Assembly (NCBI GenBank): GCA_017654935.2
Contig: CM065711.1
Span: 30,177,530-30,241,529 of the forward strand
DNA length: 64,000 nt
Source: Phymorhynchus buccinoides
Lineage: Eukaryota; Mollusca; Gastropoda; Neogastropoda; Raphitomidae
Direction: 5' to 3'
Shown here: piece after piece, positions 12,259-22,604 of the stretch
Position numbering within the stretch: the stretch's first letter is position 1
Layout of the letters: every line of letters begins with the position of its first letter
Position numbers and translations under genes: made by a program
Notes under the pieces: generated by a model
Told to the model about the DNA's origin: nothing
Databases searched by the model: none
What the model saw: only the letters and a program-made list of their open reading frames with translations

Positions 12259-12392
12259 GTCTTCTTCTTCTTCTTCTTCTTCTTCTTCTTCGATCGCTCA
12301 GGCAGTTTCCTGTCCATTATGAGCGCAGATGCGTCATGCTTCCGTTATGCGCCTAACTAAGAAATAGGCCCAGCAAGTCCGACTTCGGCTGG
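12259..12392 (-). mobile_element. Family A (A1) retroposon, 5'-truncated, with a 14-bp target-site duplication
   Basis: The copy begins on the plus strand with (CTT)n, which is the (GAA)n tail on the minus strand. It continues GATCGCTCAGGCAGTTTCCT and ends in ACTTCGGCTGG. It is flanked by the 14-bp direct repeat GCTCCCCCAAAGTC at 12245-12258 and 12393-12406. A long variable duplication plus a 3' simple tail is the signature of target-primed reverse transcription, so family A is a retroposon rather than a DNA element. Confidence 0.8.
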
Positions 12393-12406
12393 GCTCCCCC
12401 AAAGTC

Positions 12407-12954
12407 AATCTGATCATTAAATCAATTGCAGCGCACATCAAAATCCATAAAGTTGCTAACAGACACAAAGTAAACATAATAAATCATATGACCTAGCTCT
12501 TGCCTGCCAGAACAATAGGTCATTTCAAAATGTTATCAGTCAATGACTGATGACCGGTGCTAAGAATGATTCCTGTTCTGGTAAAAAAAAATAATTAAAA
12601 ACTGAAATCAGTTTAAGCTGAGACTGAGTGAAAGACCTGCACCCATGCTAGCAGCCTGGCTGTTTGTGTTTTAGCTTGATCCACAGCAGCTTTACATTGA
12701 GTTTGTTATATACTTCTAATCATCCAGATAAATGACCCAGTTGATATTAATAATAACAACCTTCAGCTAGCAAAATGCTAGTAGTCATCTGTGACTGAAG
12801 CCTAACTGTAATCAATAAAAAATAAAATAAAAACATACAGGGCAAAAGGCGACTACCTATAATGCCATGTATGTTATGCTATAGGCAGTATATGTAAAAA
12901 TATTAAGTCAAAATCTTATTTTGTGAATATTATTTAGAAACACACGCACGCACG
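12407..12954. other. No gene recognised
   Basis: AT-rich sequence with no coding signal. Confidence 0.35.
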
Positions 12955-13045
12955 CGCACACACACACACACACACGCACACACACACACTGAAAGTCAGA
13001 ATGACAAACACACACACAGATCTATTCACACATGTACAACACACA
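12955..13045. repeat. (CA)n microsatellite, interrupted
   Basis: CA and CGCA units with a short unique break near 12990-13005. Confidence 0.85.
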
Positions 13046-13084
13046 CACATCAGTGCCACTGGCAGTGTAGATACCCTCCTTTAC

Positions 13085-13412
13085 AGGTGCAAAATGCAGA
13101 CAAGATGCAGCTTCTGGTCTCAGTACCCACTGATGCTATAACTATCCAGGGATAGTAAAAAGCTGCGCCTGTCACTGGGTCCTTCTCCCTAGTCCTTGGC
13201 TTTACGCGTGCTTTCAAGGCAAAATAGCCAGGACTCTCAGCATATTCCACCACTTCAAGACCGTTCACAAAACCGTCCGTCATCAGGGTGTAGCCCTCTG
13301 ACTTCTGGTATTCTCGTATGCTCGAGTAGCTTTGCGTGTTCAGTAGGTATGTAAATACGTCTATTAAACTAAAACAAAAAGCAGCTTGGACAGATCGTGG
13401 TTGCCTGAGCAC
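13085..13412 (-). pseudogene. SWIM zinc-finger exon of the SWIM/YqaJ gene
   Basis: The minus strand encodes IDVFTYLLNTQSYSSIREYQ, a GYTLMTDGFVNGLEVVEYAE block, ALKARVKPRTREKDP, YYPWIVIASVGTETRSCILS and FCTC. This is the pattern of SWIM-domain proteins: a strand-rich segment, then the first CxC pair. The second metal pair (CxH) is missing because coding appears to stop at a donor GTAAAG after position 13085. A possible acceptor TTTTGTTTTAG lies at about 13372. The exon itself is open, but its likely downstream partner at 11130-11720 is broken, so I treat the whole gene as a probable pseudogene. The exons between 11720 and 13085 are not identified. Confidence 0.55.
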
Positions 13413-13492
13413 AATGCGGGGTTTGGCAAAGCAATGTTGTTTTCACCATCGACCAGTTTTTCGTTAATCACAGCTTCTCTATCTTCAATTAA

Positions 13493-13995
13493 CCCTTTGC
13501 GCCCTGCTTGTTAGACTGGAGAGCTGCACTCCCAGCCTGGGGGTTTTGAGAGACAGCAGCAAATGTTATGGGTACTCCGGTTAAAGCTCAAAAATGCATC
13601 AGCACCGGTTTGGTCGAGTGAAGAATTATTCGTCTGCTCGCTTTCGCTCATTTCTGACTGCGTTTCGACCTCTTCTGGGTCAAAATCACTGTCATCGTCA
13701 GCAAATATCTCATCAATGACTTGCTTCACACTAAACCTTGGTCGCTTACTCATGGTGATGATAAAATAATCAGAAAAAATACAAAAATCGCTCAGACATG
13801 CTTGAAAACCGGCGCACTTTGTGTGGCAAGATTGTCGAAAAGAAAGGGGCACATAGTGAGCTCCCTTTAGTCGCTAATATTCATGAGGTCGAAGGTGAAA
13901 GAAGGTAAGGGGTCAAGCCCGACAGTTTGTCGGGCACAGGCGCTGGCAACTGTTCTCACACGCCAGACAAATTGTCGGGCACAGGGCGGAATGAG
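13493..13995 (-). mobile_element. piggyBac-like deletion derivative with a transposase N-terminus
   Basis: The left end reads TTAA (13489-13492) then CCCTTTGCGCCCTGC. The degraded sequence CAGGGCGGAATGAG near 13978-13993 resembles its inverted copy. Between them the minus strand encodes, from about 13753, MSKRPRFSVKQVIDEIFADD, followed by an acidic DSDFDPEEVE-type stretch. This is the usual start of piggyBac-type transposases, ahead of the DDD catalytic core, which is absent here. Two sub-terminal inverted motifs (GCCCGACAGTTTGTCGGGC near 13917 and a relative near 13962) could be transposase sites. The element cannot be autonomous. Confidence 0.55.
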
Positions 13996-14759
13996 TTGGA
14001 TCGAACTATAAGTTAATTTCCTTTGCTATAGAGCATAACTCGGCAAGTTCGGCTTTTCTCTGGCCAGACACAACTACACGAAGAAGCCATGTTTGTCCGG
14101 GTTTGTTCCATCAGAAACAGAAAGAGCTCTCTAATGCTAGGTCAACAGAGTTACCTCCCATTTCGGGAATACGTCTATTTATGTTGTTGGTTGTGACTAA
14201 ATAAATGTGCTGAAAAAACATTTGATTAACATAGAGTTTAATTGTTTGACATGATTAAAAGAGATACTTATAACCCACTCTCCAGACTCACGCCTGTCCA
14301 TCCATCTATTAATATACAATGACACCACTCCATTTATGTCTAATTTTTGGCCACTGATTTTTATTCAGCGACAAACAATGTTAAGCAAAAAAAATTCTAA
14401 ACACTTTTCACAAGATATTATGGTACATTAAAACAAATTCCAAAACATGTTCAAGAAGAGAAACTGTCAATTTTTTCTGTCGCTGATTTTTAGTTCTATT
14501 CAGCGACAAAACAATGTTACACAAACACAACATCATCCATCCATTATGTATATTGTTACACAAAATCAAAACCCAAAGAATGTTTTCCCAAAAATTCTGA
14601 ATTTTTTTCTCATTAAAATTGCAAGGTCCTTATATGTTGGCAAATATTGATTCAGACATTTTGTCCCCAAATGGACAAACAAAGAAAAACATTCTGCAAA
14701 ACACAGAAAAACATTTTTTACTTCTACTATCTATCCTCACACGCACAACCATCCCAACA
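13996..14759. other. No gene recognised; short direct repeats
   Basis: AT-rich. A block with ATTCAGCGACAAA and CAATGTTA occurs near 14365 and again near 14498. No coding exon is seen. Confidence 0.35.
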
Positions 14760-15055
14760 TTATGTTTACGCCTACATAACCCTGATTGTCCCCAGTTATT
14801 TATGGCAGATATGCCACCCGACGGGCCCCTACCTTTCCTTAATCAGGTTCGGGTCCGTCGCCGCCACCACACAAAAAGAACTGCCAAGTAGGGATGGAAC
14901 TCCCTCCGTGTCACCGCTGAGTCCTGACCCATCGTCTTGCTAAGCAAAGGACCAGAGAGTGCTCCATGCATCTGCAAATACTGGCCCAACCACCTGACTG
15001 GACAGTTAGGGAAATCTGGCATAGCACAGATTGTATGTCGTGCCATTTGGCTCTT
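14760..15055 (-). pseudogene. Tyrosine recombinase C-terminal remnant (DIRS- or Crypton-type?)
   Basis: The minus strand encodes NCPVRWLGQYLQMHGALSGP followed by LLSKTMGQDSAVTRREF, matching the CPV..L..Y...RG..PGPLF....G..VTR..F signature that precedes the catalytic HxxR box in eukaryotic tyrosine recombinases. After a frame change near 14845 a decayed SFR-G-like stretch may be what remains of that box. The catalytic Arg and Tyr cannot be identified. This is a fragment only; the assignment rests on one conserved block. Confidence 0.4.
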
Positions 15056-15224
15056 ACTGTTTGCAGGTTTAGAGAAGGGGTAAACAGGGCTTCTGGCTCA
15101 GACTTTTCTACACCCCCATTGCAGTTACAAAATCACTGCTTTTAGTGGGGGGGAAGGAAAGCAAAACCCCACCACCCCCTTTCCCCGCGATTAAGAAGAA
15201 GAAACACAACTTTTAGGATGGAAA

Positions 15225-15282
15225 ACACACACGCACACGCACGCGCGCATACGCACACGCACACGCGCACACGCACGCACGC

Positions 15283-15322
<40 letters not shown>
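15225..15322. repeat. (CA)n microsatellite
   Basis: ACGC-rich units grade into pure CA at 15290-15320. Confidence 0.9.
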
Positions 15323-15323
<1 letters not shown>

Positions 15324-15496
15324 CCTACAATGATGCCTGTTGGGGGTCCACGTTATTTTGCCGGGGTTGGGGGTCCATGCCTTTGAAATATACAATCTTT
15401 ACAAAACCTTTTATTTTGTATTTAACAGCATCTAGGCCATCTTAAAATCGGTCAGCTTTAGGTCCTCATGTGTTCATTTCTGAGAATTAATGAATT

Positions 15497-15782
15497 AAAT
15501 TAATGGGGTCCGGGGTCCAATGGGGGTCCAATGTTTTTACACTGCGTAGTTATTACTGCATGTTGCTGAGGTCTGGCAGTTTTGTTTGTGATAGGGTGGT
15601 AAAGGTAAGGCCTGCACGGTGTGTGCTCATCAACACCCTCTAATCAATTCCTCCTTATCCCTTACCCTTACCCTTATCACCCTATCACAAGCAAAATTGC
15701 CGGACCTCAGTTACATGCAGTAATAACTACACAGTGTAAAACACAATTGGGCGCCCATTGGACCCCAGACCCCATTAATCAT
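15497..15782. mobile_element. Foldback element, arms of about 120 bp
   Basis: The left arm starts AATTAATGGGGTCCGGGGTCC and ends near GATAGGGTGGTAAAGGTAAGG (15612). The right arm, from about 15658, is its inverted copy and ends GGACCCCAGACCCCATTAAT (15780). About 40 bp separate the arms. Mismatches are scattered, so it is not an assembly fold. It has no coding capacity. Confidence 0.85.
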
Positions 15783-15920
15783 ACTTAATCATTGTTATTT
15801 CTTGTTTATATTTATGCGTGTACTTTTGTGCTGTTGCAGGCTCTTATCTGTTCCACTGTTTTCCTTGTTCATCTTAGTAAATAAACAAAAGCGAACAACT
15901 GTCTGGTTTCCGCCTATACC

Positions 15921-16040
15921 TTCCTGGCCTGCATGGTGTGTGCTCATCAACACCCTCCAATGCTTATCCTAATCCTTATCCCTCATCAACACCCTCCAAT
16001 GCTTATCCTAATCCTTATCCCTAATCAACTCCTCCTTGCT
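15921..16040. repeat. Short tandem duplication
   Basis: A unit with CATCAACACCCTCCAATGCT followed by TATCCTAATCCTTATCCC is present twice in tandem. A diverged relative is at 15630-15680 at the edge of the foldback element. Confidence 0.8.
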
Positions 16041-16489
16041 TAAACATCAACCATTATTAAATACTAATGGCCGTTTTAGACTAGAAATTATCAGTAAAAG
16101 ATTGGTTTTGCTGTTTTTTGTGATTTGTCCTATGTTCAAGACAAAGCAAACCGGAAGTACTTACACATTTCAGTAAGCCATGCTGTAGAACTCCCAAGTC
16201 ATCGCACTAATATTCCTTAATCTCACATTAGTAAAATTATTGGTTTATAATATAAATCGAGTTTTTTCTACGATTTTTACTACCCCTACCCCATATTTGA
16301 CACTGACAAAATAGGTCCCTTCATATATATAGGTATAACATAGTGTAGCCCTCATTTTATTTTTGGCAAACAATTAAATTTGAAAAGTACACTCACCAAA
16401 CTTTCAGAAAAATATAGTGACCAACCCCCCCCCCCCCCCCCTCTCCCCGCTGGGGTGAGGGGGGTCTATGATGAACACCTGTAGGTCTA

Positions 16490-16752
16490 TAAAGCTGTAT
16501 TTTATTAACCTTTTTAGCTAATTATCTGTTTTGAATAATAACCCTAACCCTAACCCTTACCCTAACCGTACCCCCCCCCCCCCCCCCCCCCTCCCTATAA
16601 GACGGAAAAACGCAATGAACCACGACTGTGGTGTACTGCACTACATATGGGGGGGGGGGGGGGGGTCCTATTAGATAATGACCTTTATCATGACTGCAAT
16701 TAATTATTGAAGAAAGATAATTAGCTGAAAATGTTCATAAAATACAGCTTCA
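16490..16752. mobile_element. Second foldback with poly-C/poly-G and a telomere-like core
   Basis: AAGCTGTATTTTATTAACCT, continuing to TTAGCTAATTATCT (16492-16528), is inverted at 16715-16751. The 190-bp interior holds a (CCCTAA)n-like stretch, a C run at about 16572-16590 and a G run at about 16649-16665. A 60-bp segment at 16663-16722 recurs at 17539-17597. Confidence 0.7.
16538..16569. repeat. Interstitial telomere-like repeat, (CCCTAA)n
   Basis: ATAACCCTAACCCTAACCCT followed by TACCCTAACC gives four to five units of the metazoan telomere motif with two mismatched units. It is short and internal to a foldback repeat, so it is not a chromosome end. Confidence 0.75.
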
Positions 16753-17912
16753 TGTTTGGTAAGAAAGGCAAAAACGGAAAAATGGAATTAACCGAGAAAT
16801 GTAGGGGGGGTAGCACATCAACTGGTCAACTGTTGTGACAGAAATGTAAATGATTTTAAATTATTTCAGCCTTAGCGTAACAGAACACTTAATAAGCTCT
16901 AGCTCAGATATAATTAAAGCAGAGTAGCACAGTAGAACGACGTTTGCACTTATTTAATCATCTTTATGAATCGTTGTGTGAATATTAATAGAAATTGTAC
17001 GCGTTGGACTGTAGAGGGGAAGTATTGTTTTTATTTTGATCTTGATGTTTTTTTGCTCCTTCTGTTGCCTGCTTTTTGCTCCTTTTGCTATATTTGCTGT
17101 TTGCTGTTTTCTTGTTTGTCTATGTTGATAAAGGCGCATTCGCCGAAATATCCAGTAGTTTTGTTTTGTCTCTTGTGAATAAAATAGCGTCACTTTACAT
17201 TTGTCGTGTGGTTGTTTGTTTGTTGTATTTTAATAGAAAGGTTTACAGTACACCGTCAACACGCGACTATTGCATAAAAATAAATGGTAAACAGCTTTAC
17301 CCATTTCAGGAATTCAGCAAGTTCGTGCACTGTGAATAGCATAATATTATGGTATTGCAGAGTACATGTGCGAAGGTTGATCTTTTGAGGCAACCTTTAG
17401 GCCTACATTTGCAATACCAAACTACACCTATGGGCACGAACACGGAGGACAAACAGGTTTAGACCTGAATACAGACAAACACGCTAATAGTAATACATGC
17501 AAGTCATGGCAGTCTGTAATGAACTGCCGATCTTCTGGTCCTATTAGATAATGGCCTTTATCATGACTGCAATTAATTATTGAAGAAAGATAATTTGCGT
17601 TAACGTCCTCTTGATCTGAAAACAGACGAAGCCGATCTTGTAACAGGGCAGCTGCCGTATAGGGTGACATCCCCATTTTCAGCTACTTCAAAGACTTGCC
17701 AAGCATACCGTGGCTGTCAAAAACCACCATCCTCTCCCGCGATCCACAAAAACATGCCCCCCCCCCCTCTCCTCGCCCCTCCCAAGTACACAACCGCCAC
17801 TTCTTTAGTTTGCAGACCCGATTTCCAATCCCAAGTAATAGATAACCGGGCTATAATCCCCCCCCCCCCCTCCTCCTCCTCCCCACCACGCAAGCAGGCG
17901 GCTAATTAGTTA
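16753..17912. other. No gene recognised
   Basis: AT-rich, with C runs near 17758 and 17860. The segment 17539-17597 duplicates 16663-16722. No exon-like structure is convincing. Confidence 0.35.
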
Positions 17913-18369
17913 ACGGACAGAACTGAAAGGGGCTGTTATCGTGTCAAGCTGATAAGGCTCGTTCAGATGGACTTCACACCACCGTGTTGCGCAACAGCCG
18001 ACCACCACAGTCCTAGCAAACTTATTAGTATGCATTACAAGTGGCCAGCACTCCCCATGTCAACGGCCAGAACTGAAAGGGGCTGTTATCGTGTCAAGCT
18101 GAGAAGGCTGGCGTTCGGATGGACTTCAAACCACCGTGTTGCGCAACAGCCGACCACCACAGTCCTAGCAAACTGATTAGTATGCATTACAAGTGGCCAG
18201 CACTCCCCATGTCAACGGCCAGAACTGAAAGGGGCTGTTATCGTGTCAAGCTGATAAGGCTCGCGTTCAGATGGACTTCAAACCACCGTGTTGCGCAACA
18301 GCCGACCACCACAGTCCTAGCAAACTTATTAGTATGCATTACAAGTGGCCAGCACTCCCCATGTCAACC
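17913..18369. repeat. Tandem repeat, three copies of 152 bp
   Basis: The unit begins AACGGxCAGAACTGAAAGGG and ends near CACTCCCCATGTC. Copies start at about 17913, 18062 and 18214, and the short ORFs recur at exactly 152-bp spacing (17967, 18119, 18271). Copies are more than 95 percent alike by eye. Confidence 0.9.
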
Positions 18370-20904
18370 AGTCCCTCTCCAACATCAAAAGCCGCATTGA
18401 CAATAGCGCACGGTCAAGGTCTCTGTGAGTTGGTTTTTTTCATCTTTCTTCTTTGTTTCCATGTCATTTGTTTCCTTCTTTTCAAGCATTTTCCTCACCG
18501 GGTGTTCAGGTATCGGACTCTGCTAATGTTAGATTGTCTGGAGGTGTTACTCTTCTTGTAAGAAAATGTTACATAAAATGTATTGTCACAGGTCACTTTA
18601 TGATAGTTTGATTATTGGTTAGGCAAATTCTTTAGGTTTCGTGTATCAAGCTTTTCACGCTACTGTGTTGATCCTTTCTTCCCCTCAGTTTCAAGTTTCC
18701 TATACCAATTTCTCTTCTTGTGTAGACAAGTTGTTTTGCCAGTGTTCTTTAATTGTGGAGTCTGTCCTAAATCATCACGCCATCTCAACGTGGTTTTCAT
18801 TGGTCTAGAGTAGCCCCCAGTCAAAATAGCTCTGAGCTGCAGTTTAGGTGTATATAGGGTGCAACTTGTTCGCGAATTGTCGTCTGCTGTTAGTCTGGTG
18901 CACAAAGGGAACATTTCGATTCTTTAGCCCTTTGTGCGCAACCATTTCATTTATTTTATAACCGGCGTCGAAATAAATAACTTCGTAAATTAACCAGGCG
19001 TCGGGAACAAAGCTTGCTGACCTGAGGCCATTTGCTGTGCTCCTGAGCGGGGTGTCCTGGCTGTCTGAGACAAGTTCGGGGAGCTGTGACGGGTTCACCG
19101 ACCTGCAGACGGCTAGGTGTGTTGTTAATTAATTTCGGCACTCGGGTTAGGTTTAATTGTCACGGGAAGAGCAGATGCAAGTCGGTAGTAATTTTTCTTG
19201 GTGATTAGGCTGTGATAAGAGTAGGCATAGAAAAGGAAAAAAACAAACGACGACAGGAGTCAATTCCTAGGGACAAGGTTGGTTAAAAAAAATGTACTAG
19301 ATGTGTTTAGGGAAGTTATCAGTTTAGGGGAGAAATTGCTGTGTAAATGTAGTCGGTTTGCCAAACCGAATTTTCAGGTTTATACTGTGATATGTGCATA
19401 GTTAAGTTTAAGGTATGAATGTGTAAACATATTATTTTAATCTTTCTAAATTAAATGAATGAATGTGTAAACACATGGCACCACAACAATACCACAATAA
19501 GCAGGGTATAGATTTTACAGGGTGGAATAAGTCGACTCGAGTAAAGAAGACAGTAGTCGAGTCGTCATTGCAGATTTCCATATGTCCTAGTGTGGGGTGG
19601 GGGATGTGTCGTAGGCCAAGTAAGGATTTTATGTTGTGTTGTTCGTTACCAACTCATGAGCCAAATCCAACCATGAGTTGAGTATTCCCCACATATGCAT
19701 TTACACGGCAAAGACTTGGGTGTAGTAATAGTTAAGTTAGGCCAGAGGTTGGTACACACCTAAAATAAATTAAATTGGTTTGAATAAGCAGAGCTGCGAA
19801 ATCAATGTCAGCACAGTTGTAAAACAATAGAATGAAGCATTGATGTGTAACCAGAGAGAGATAGGCCTAGCGGTTTTTTTAAATGGTAAATTTTAGTTGG
19901 TGTTGTTTTAATGCAATTGGTTTTTGCTCTTGCTGTATATAAAATAGCCCAAGGGCATTCACAGAATTTGGATCACAAGCTGGTGGCTTGTGCTGCACGA
20001 GAATTGTGGGTTCATGTCATTGGGAGACATACTTTGTGTTTCAGTAATTGGGAAGGGACAAGCTGGAAGTTGTTAGGCTAGTGGTATTTAGGTCGCGTTT
20101 GTGCGTTAGGGCATTTAGGTGTCAATTCAATAATAATTGGGATGTGTTGATTTCAATGGTGTGGTGATGTACGGCTAGGTGGAAATAAAAGGGGAGTTTT
20201 TGAAGATTAGTTTAATAGGGACATAGGGTTAAAATAGCTTTATTTTGTTTAAACAGGCTCTCCGCTCTGGGGCGCCAGCCAGCCATTTAGTTGTAAAGGG
20301 CCGCGAGGCTGAAGTGGAGCGACGCCGTTCGTGCTGTCCCTGGGCCTTGGGAGGGCTACACTTCGCGCGTCGGACTTCTGAATTTTATTAACCTTTTTTT
20401 TTTAAACTAATTTAAGGCGCAGTGCGGTTGTGCCAGTTAACCAGACTATTTTTTTTAGTTGTCGCCACAGCGATAACTGGTGACAGCAACAATGAGTGTG
20501 GGGTATTTCCTTACACTTCATTAATAGGTTAATTGGGATGGGGGTATTTTGTTAGCGAGTTATTGCCCTTGTTCAGTGACAGGCAAAGTAGCCTTTCACT
20601 GCAAGGAGTATAACTAGTTGAGTTGACATTGTTTAAATAAGTTTTATTTTGTCGTGGTTTATTACCAGCGAGGTTGTTGTTTGGTGCTGAAATTGGGTTC
20701 AGCCATTGCAGCGTTGAATAGTAGCGCACACATTTGGGGTGTATTTTGGTTAAATATATATACTCGTGGGTGTTCGGTTCTTGTTCACTCTTGTAGGTGG
20801 ATGAGTGATTACTAGTGTTGAGCACTCAGTTTTTGTGGATTTTTGGAGTTTGGAATATTGAGTTTATTCACTTTGAGTGAAGGGAAATAATTATCAGTTA
20901 GGAG
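18370..20904. other. No gene recognised; possible old LTR or leader sequence
   Basis: A 2.5-kb AT/GT-rich stretch with no domain. At 20430-20500 the phrase AACTGGTGACAGCAACAATG resembles primer-binding regions after some gypsy LTRs, but I could not find paired LTRs or a gag after it. Confidence 0.3.
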
Positions 20905-21275
20905 TTAGTTGTAAATTATAACAGTTGGTGGGAGTTTTAGTTGAAAAGACAGATCATTGTTGATAAACACCGGTGTGTGAGATCTGGTCTTTGACTATAC
21001 TTCAACCATCTGTTTTTTTGTCTTTCTAGTTACAGTTAATTGTAATTATAATAGTTGGGGGGAGTTTTAGTTGGAAAGACAGATCATTACTGTTTAACAC
21101 CTTTGTGTGTGATCTGGTCTTTAACTATACTTCAACCATCTGTTCTTTCTAAACAGATTTAATTGTAAGTAATAGTTGACAGGAGTTTAGCTGGGTAGGT
21201 GGGTCACTGCATTATTTGGGTGATTGTTTTACACCAGTGTATGTGATTTGACCTTGAGCTATCCTTCAGTTATCT
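20905..21275. repeat. Three diverged tandem copies, period about 125 bp
   Basis: AGTTGGxGGGAGTTTTAGTT, AAGACAGATCATT, GATCTGGTCTTT and ACTTCAACCATCTGTT recur in that order, starting near 20910, 21040 and 21160. The third copy is the most diverged. Confidence 0.75.
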
Positions 21276-21814
21276 ATCCTTTTTATATTTGTATTATCAA
21301 TGACATAGTGAGTTAAGGGGAGGGAAGTTTAGGTTGGTGTTTCTTTTAAGTAGAAACAATTTAGTAAGCCTTCAGCGGTTGTTTCCCTTATCAGTTTTTT
21401 TTGGGGTTACTTCTTTTTAATTTTATTTAGCATTTAATTATTTTTGTTGTCGAATGGGTTGTTAAGTAGAGGTTATATTATACTATTATTGGGATATTGC
21501 TATTGTGTGTAATATTTGTAACGGGACATTGGTTGTTTAGTACGCTGAATCGCTGGGGGTTGTGTATTGGGCGGATTACTTGTGCAAAGGGAATATTATT
21601 GCTTCGTTTTTTTTAAATAAACTGCTTGATTGCTTTTATGCCTACTTGAATTCACTGTGTCTGTGTTGTTGGGGTGTTAGTTAGAGAGGGTTTATTTTAT
21701 TTTTTATTGTACACACCCTTCTGGTCCGTGTCATGTATTACTCATATCTTTATGGAATATGATAATTGTTTAGTTCTGAGATTGTCGAAAGTTTTGACAG
21801 GTTTTTCTTATGAT
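21276..21814. other. No gene recognised
   Basis: T-rich noncoding sequence. Nothing supported. Confidence 0.35.
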
Positions 21815-22150
21815 TGCTAGCTGATTGGTCTTTACATTCCTCCAGCAAATAGTGTCTATTATGCTGACACTGAAATTTATAATGGGGTAAGTCTTTTGGA
21901 GAATTGCATCTGTGATTTATTTTAAGGATATATTGAACTTCCTGTCATCATTTTTGGAGACCTAAATGCAAGAACAGGTGGTGATAATTTTACAGATTTC
22001 TCTATAGATGAAATTTTTGGATGAAAATACTGATGATCATGATACATGCATGTCCTTCATGAGAAAGTCAAAGGACGTTGCAACAAATGAATTTGGCAAA
22101 TATTTACTTCAGGTATCCAATCATTATGGTTTAATTATTATGAATGCCGG
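21815..22150 (+). pseudogene. LINE endonuclease fragment
   Basis: The plus strand encodes, with stops, LIGLYIPPANSVYYADTEIY and then ELPVIIFGDLNARTGG, the metal-binding GDLNARTG block of an endonuclease-exonuclease-phosphatase domain. Several stops follow from about 22022. The fragment ends near 22150, where DIRS-like sequence starts. Confidence 0.65.
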
Positions 22151-22604
22151 GATAGTATTAAGATGGATACTCTCCAGAAAGCCTTGCAACAGGTTTTTCC
22201 AAATTGCTACATGGCCTCAATCGACCTGAAAGACACCTACTACTCAGTCAAAATAGCCGAGACTCACAGAAGATACCTTCGATTCGAATGGGGTGGCAAA
22301 CTGTGGCAGTTTAACTGCATGCCAAACGGTCTTTCCCTGGCACCCCAAAAATTCACCAAATTACTGAAACCCGTTTTTCACCACCTTGAGAGAAAAAGGC
22401 CACATGTCCACTGCCTTTCTTGATGATTCATTTTTGGTAGCAGAGTCAGAAATGTCTTGTTTGGAAAATGTCAAAGACTCAGTCCAACTCCTCAGATGGT
22501 TAGGATTCATTGTCCACCCAACAAAATCGATTTTCCAACCAGCCCTCCAATATCTAGGAGTGGTGATCGATTCTAAAAACATGACTGTCACACTGACTGA
22601 GGAG
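22151..22604 (+). pseudogene. DIRS/Ngaro-like reverse transcriptase fragment
   Basis: The plus strand reads CYMASIDLKDTYYSVKIAET, RRYLRFEWGGKLWQFNCMPN and APQKFTKLLKPVF. After a one-base frame change near 22385 it continues GHMSTAFLDDSFLVAESE, RWLGFIVHPTKSIF and LGVVIDSKNMTVTLT. SIDLKDAYYSV, FLDD in the place of YxDD, and the GF.I.P.KS block are characteristic of DIRS-superfamily RT. It is truncated on the left and joined directly to RNase H-derived sequence on the right, so an internal deletion has occurred. Confidence 0.8.

Noticed and set aside
16538..16569. A true telomere or chromosome end
   Set aside because: Only four to five imperfect units, internal to the sequence and inside an inverted repeat.
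17967..18561. Three overlapping plus-strand ORFs with the shared start MDFKPPCCATADHHSPSKLI
   Set aside because: They follow the 152-bp tandem repeat exactly. 152 is not a multiple of three, and nothing resembles a known protein.
18640..20500. A second LTR with primer-binding site
   Set aside because: A GGTGACAGCAAC phrase exists, but no matching LTR pair, no gag or pol nearby and no target duplication could be found.
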